Below are positions 62,783 through 64,000 of a stretch of DNA of 64,000 nucleotides, one piece after another. Numbering within the stretch: position 1 is the first letter of the stretch; each line of letters starts with the position of its first letter. Made by a program: the position numbers and the translations under genes. A model generated the notes under the pieces. The model was not told the origin of the DNA and searched no databases. It saw nothing but the letters and a program-made list of their open reading frames with translations. Where the stretch lies: positions 248,001-312,000 of the forward strand of contig NZ_JACEZS010000002.1 of the NCBI RefSeq assembly GCF_014042365.1. Reading direction: 5' to 3'. This DNA is from Rugamonas fusca (lineage in GTDB: Bacteria > Pseudomonadota > Gammaproteobacteria > Burkholderiales > Burkholderiaceae_D).

Positions 62783-63997
62783 ATGACGACGACACCGAAC
62801 TTCCGCTCCCGCGCCACGCTGCTCCAGCACATCCAGCACACCATGCGTTTCTACGAACCGCGCTGCGTGGATGGCAGCGGCGGCTTTTACCACTACTTCA
62901 AGGATGACGGCACCGTGTACAACGCACGCAGCCGCCACCTGGTCAGCAGCACCCGCTTCGTCTTCAACTACGCGATGGCGTTCCGCCACTTCCAGCAGCC
63001 GATCTACCTGGAACGCGTGCGCCACGGCCTGGCCTTCCTGCGCGGCGCGCACCGCGATGCATCGACCGGCGGCTATGCGTGGGAGCTGGACTGGCGCGAC
63101 GGCCAAGCCACCATCACGGACGGCACCAACCACTGCTACGGCCTGGCCTTCGTGCTGCTGGCCTACTCGCAGGCGCTGATGGCTGGCGTGGCCGAAGCGC
63201 GCGTGTGGATTGCGGAAACCTATGCACTGATGGAGGAACGCTTCTGGCAGGCCCCATACGGCCTGTATGCCGATGAAGCGAGCGCGGACTGGTCGCAACT
63301 ATCGCCCTATCGCGGCCAGAACGCCAACATGCACAGTTGCGAAGCGCTGTTGACCGCGTTCGAGGCCACGGGCGAATTGCGCTACCTGCACCGGGCGGAA
63401 ACGCTGGCCCGCAATATCACCGTGCGCCAGGCGGCGCTGGCCGATGACCTGATCTGGGAGCACTACCACCAGGACTGGTCGGTGGACGGCGACTACAACC
63501 GCCACGACAAGACCAATATCTTCCGGCCGTGGGGCTACCAGCCCGGCCACCTGACGGAATGGGCCAAGCTGCTGCTGATCCTGGAGCGCCACGCCGTGCG
63601 GCTGGCCGGCCCGTCCGACTGGCTGCTGCCGCGCGCCCGTGCCCTGTTCGACCAGGCGCTGGCCAAGGCCTGGGATGGCGAACATGGCGGCATCTATTAC
63701 GGCTTCGCGCCCGATGGCAGCATCTGCGACAGCGACAAATACTTCTGGGTGCAGGCCGAAAGCCTGGCCGCGGCCGCGCTGCTGGCCGCGCGCACGGGCG
63801 ATCCTGCGTATTGGGACTGGTATGAACAGCTGTGGCAATACAGCTGGGCGCACATGATCGACCACCAGCACGGCGCGTGGTATCGCCTGCTCAGCGCCGA
63901 CAACCGCAAGCTCAGCGACGAAAAGAGCCCGGCCGGCAAGACGGATTACCACACCATGGGCGCTTGCTATGAAGTGCTCAACGTGCTGGCCGACTGA
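62783..63997 (+). CDS. AGE family epimerase / mannose isomerase-like protein
   Basis: 404-residue (alpha/alpha)6-barrel enzyme of the N-acylglucosamine 2-epimerase/YihS family. Conserved residues include the histidines of NMHSCEAL, WEHYHQDW and the final DYHTMGACYEVL, along with RFVFNYAMAF; these line the sugar pocket and act as catalytic bases in the family. It interconverts aldose and ketose or epimerises at C2 (mannose, glucose, fructose type). The location after a sugar transporter supports a role in feeding an imported hexose into central metabolism; the exact substrate cannot be inferred. The stop lies 3 bases from the window end. Confidence 0.9.
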   Translation: MTTTPNFRSRATLLQHIQHTMRFYEPRCVDGSGGFYHYFKDDGTVYNARSRHLVSSTRFVFNYAMAFRHFQQPIYLERVRHGLAFLRGAHRDASTGGYAWELDWRDGQATITDGTNHCYGLAFVLLAYSQALMAGVAEARVWIAETYALMEERFWQAPYGLYADEASADWSQLSPYRGQNANMHSCEALLTAFEATGELRYLHRAETLARNITVRQAALADDLIWEHYHQDWSVDGDYNRHDKTNIFRPWGYQPGHLTEWAKLLLILERHAVRLAGPSDWLLPRARALFDQALAKAWDGEHGGIYYGFAPDGSICDSDKYFWVQAESLAAAALLAARTGDPAYWDWYEQLWQYSWAHMIDHQHGAWYRLLSADNRKLSDEKSPAGKTDYHTMGACYEVLNVLAD

Positions 63998-64000
63998 ACA

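Overview
The window reads as a chromosomal segment of a GC-rich betaproteobacterium, most likely Oxalobacteraceae (Massilia, Duganella or Janthinobacterium type). The grounds are the gene order tpiA-secG-tRNA-Leu-nuoABCDEFGHIJKLMN followed by a DUF2818 gene, the very high GC with long antisense shadow frames, a PEP-CTERM-like secreted protein, and the dense c-di-GMP and two-component signalling genes. The family assignment is inference from gene content. No phage, insertion sequence, CRISPR array or replication origin was seen.

Layout. 1-4.6 kb: the end of a sensor kinase, sppA (convergent), a DUF3820 gene, then a protealysin-type M4 protease followed at once by its probable inhibitor, an emfourin-like protein. 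4.6-9.9 kb: a three-gene signalling operon of hybrid kinase, membrane-anchored NMT1-like binding protein and a second hybrid kinase with GAF and receiver domains. 9.9-19.2 kb: housekeeping and regulatory genes on both strands, namely a glutaredoxin-like protein without cysteines, a MarR regulator, a ClC antiporter, DUF1810, a coiled-coil membrane protein, an overlapping HDOD / PAS-GGDEF-EAL pair, a LysR-pirin divergent pair and ribA behind a strong terminator. 19.2-24.9 kb: an exported trypsin-like protease translationally coupled to an FHA membrane protein, a VOC protein, an AT-rich islet with a small secreted protein, and a tandem-Cache periplasmic protein.

24.9-44.0 kb, minus strand: tpiA, secG, tRNA-Leu(GAG), a terminator, then the complete 14-gene complex I operon running on into DUF2818, a NUDIX hydrolase, an exported HELRH protein, ispD and ispF. 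44.1-51.1 kb: a quinone oxidoreductase, a repeat-rich intergenic patch, a Sel1-repeat protein, a GIN-domain (DUF2807) protein, a large exported HetC-like/VWA protein, a PEP-CTERM-like protein and an antisense-overlapping exported protein.

51.1-64.0 kb is a sugar-uptake and sensing locus. A minus-strand operon (binding protein, OmpR-type regulator, HAMP kinase) diverges from a plus-strand set: LamB-type porin, sugar-binding protein, two permeases, ATPase, chemoreceptor and AGE-family epimerase. The binding protein next to the kinase has no transporter of its own and resembles the transport binding protein, so it probably acts as the periplasmic sensor that switches on the porin/ABC genes. Hairpins sit at most of the gene boundaries of the uptake set, which suggests differential mRNA stability.

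Two separate kinase loci in this window carry a solute-binding protein without a permease; this is the most notable organisational theme.
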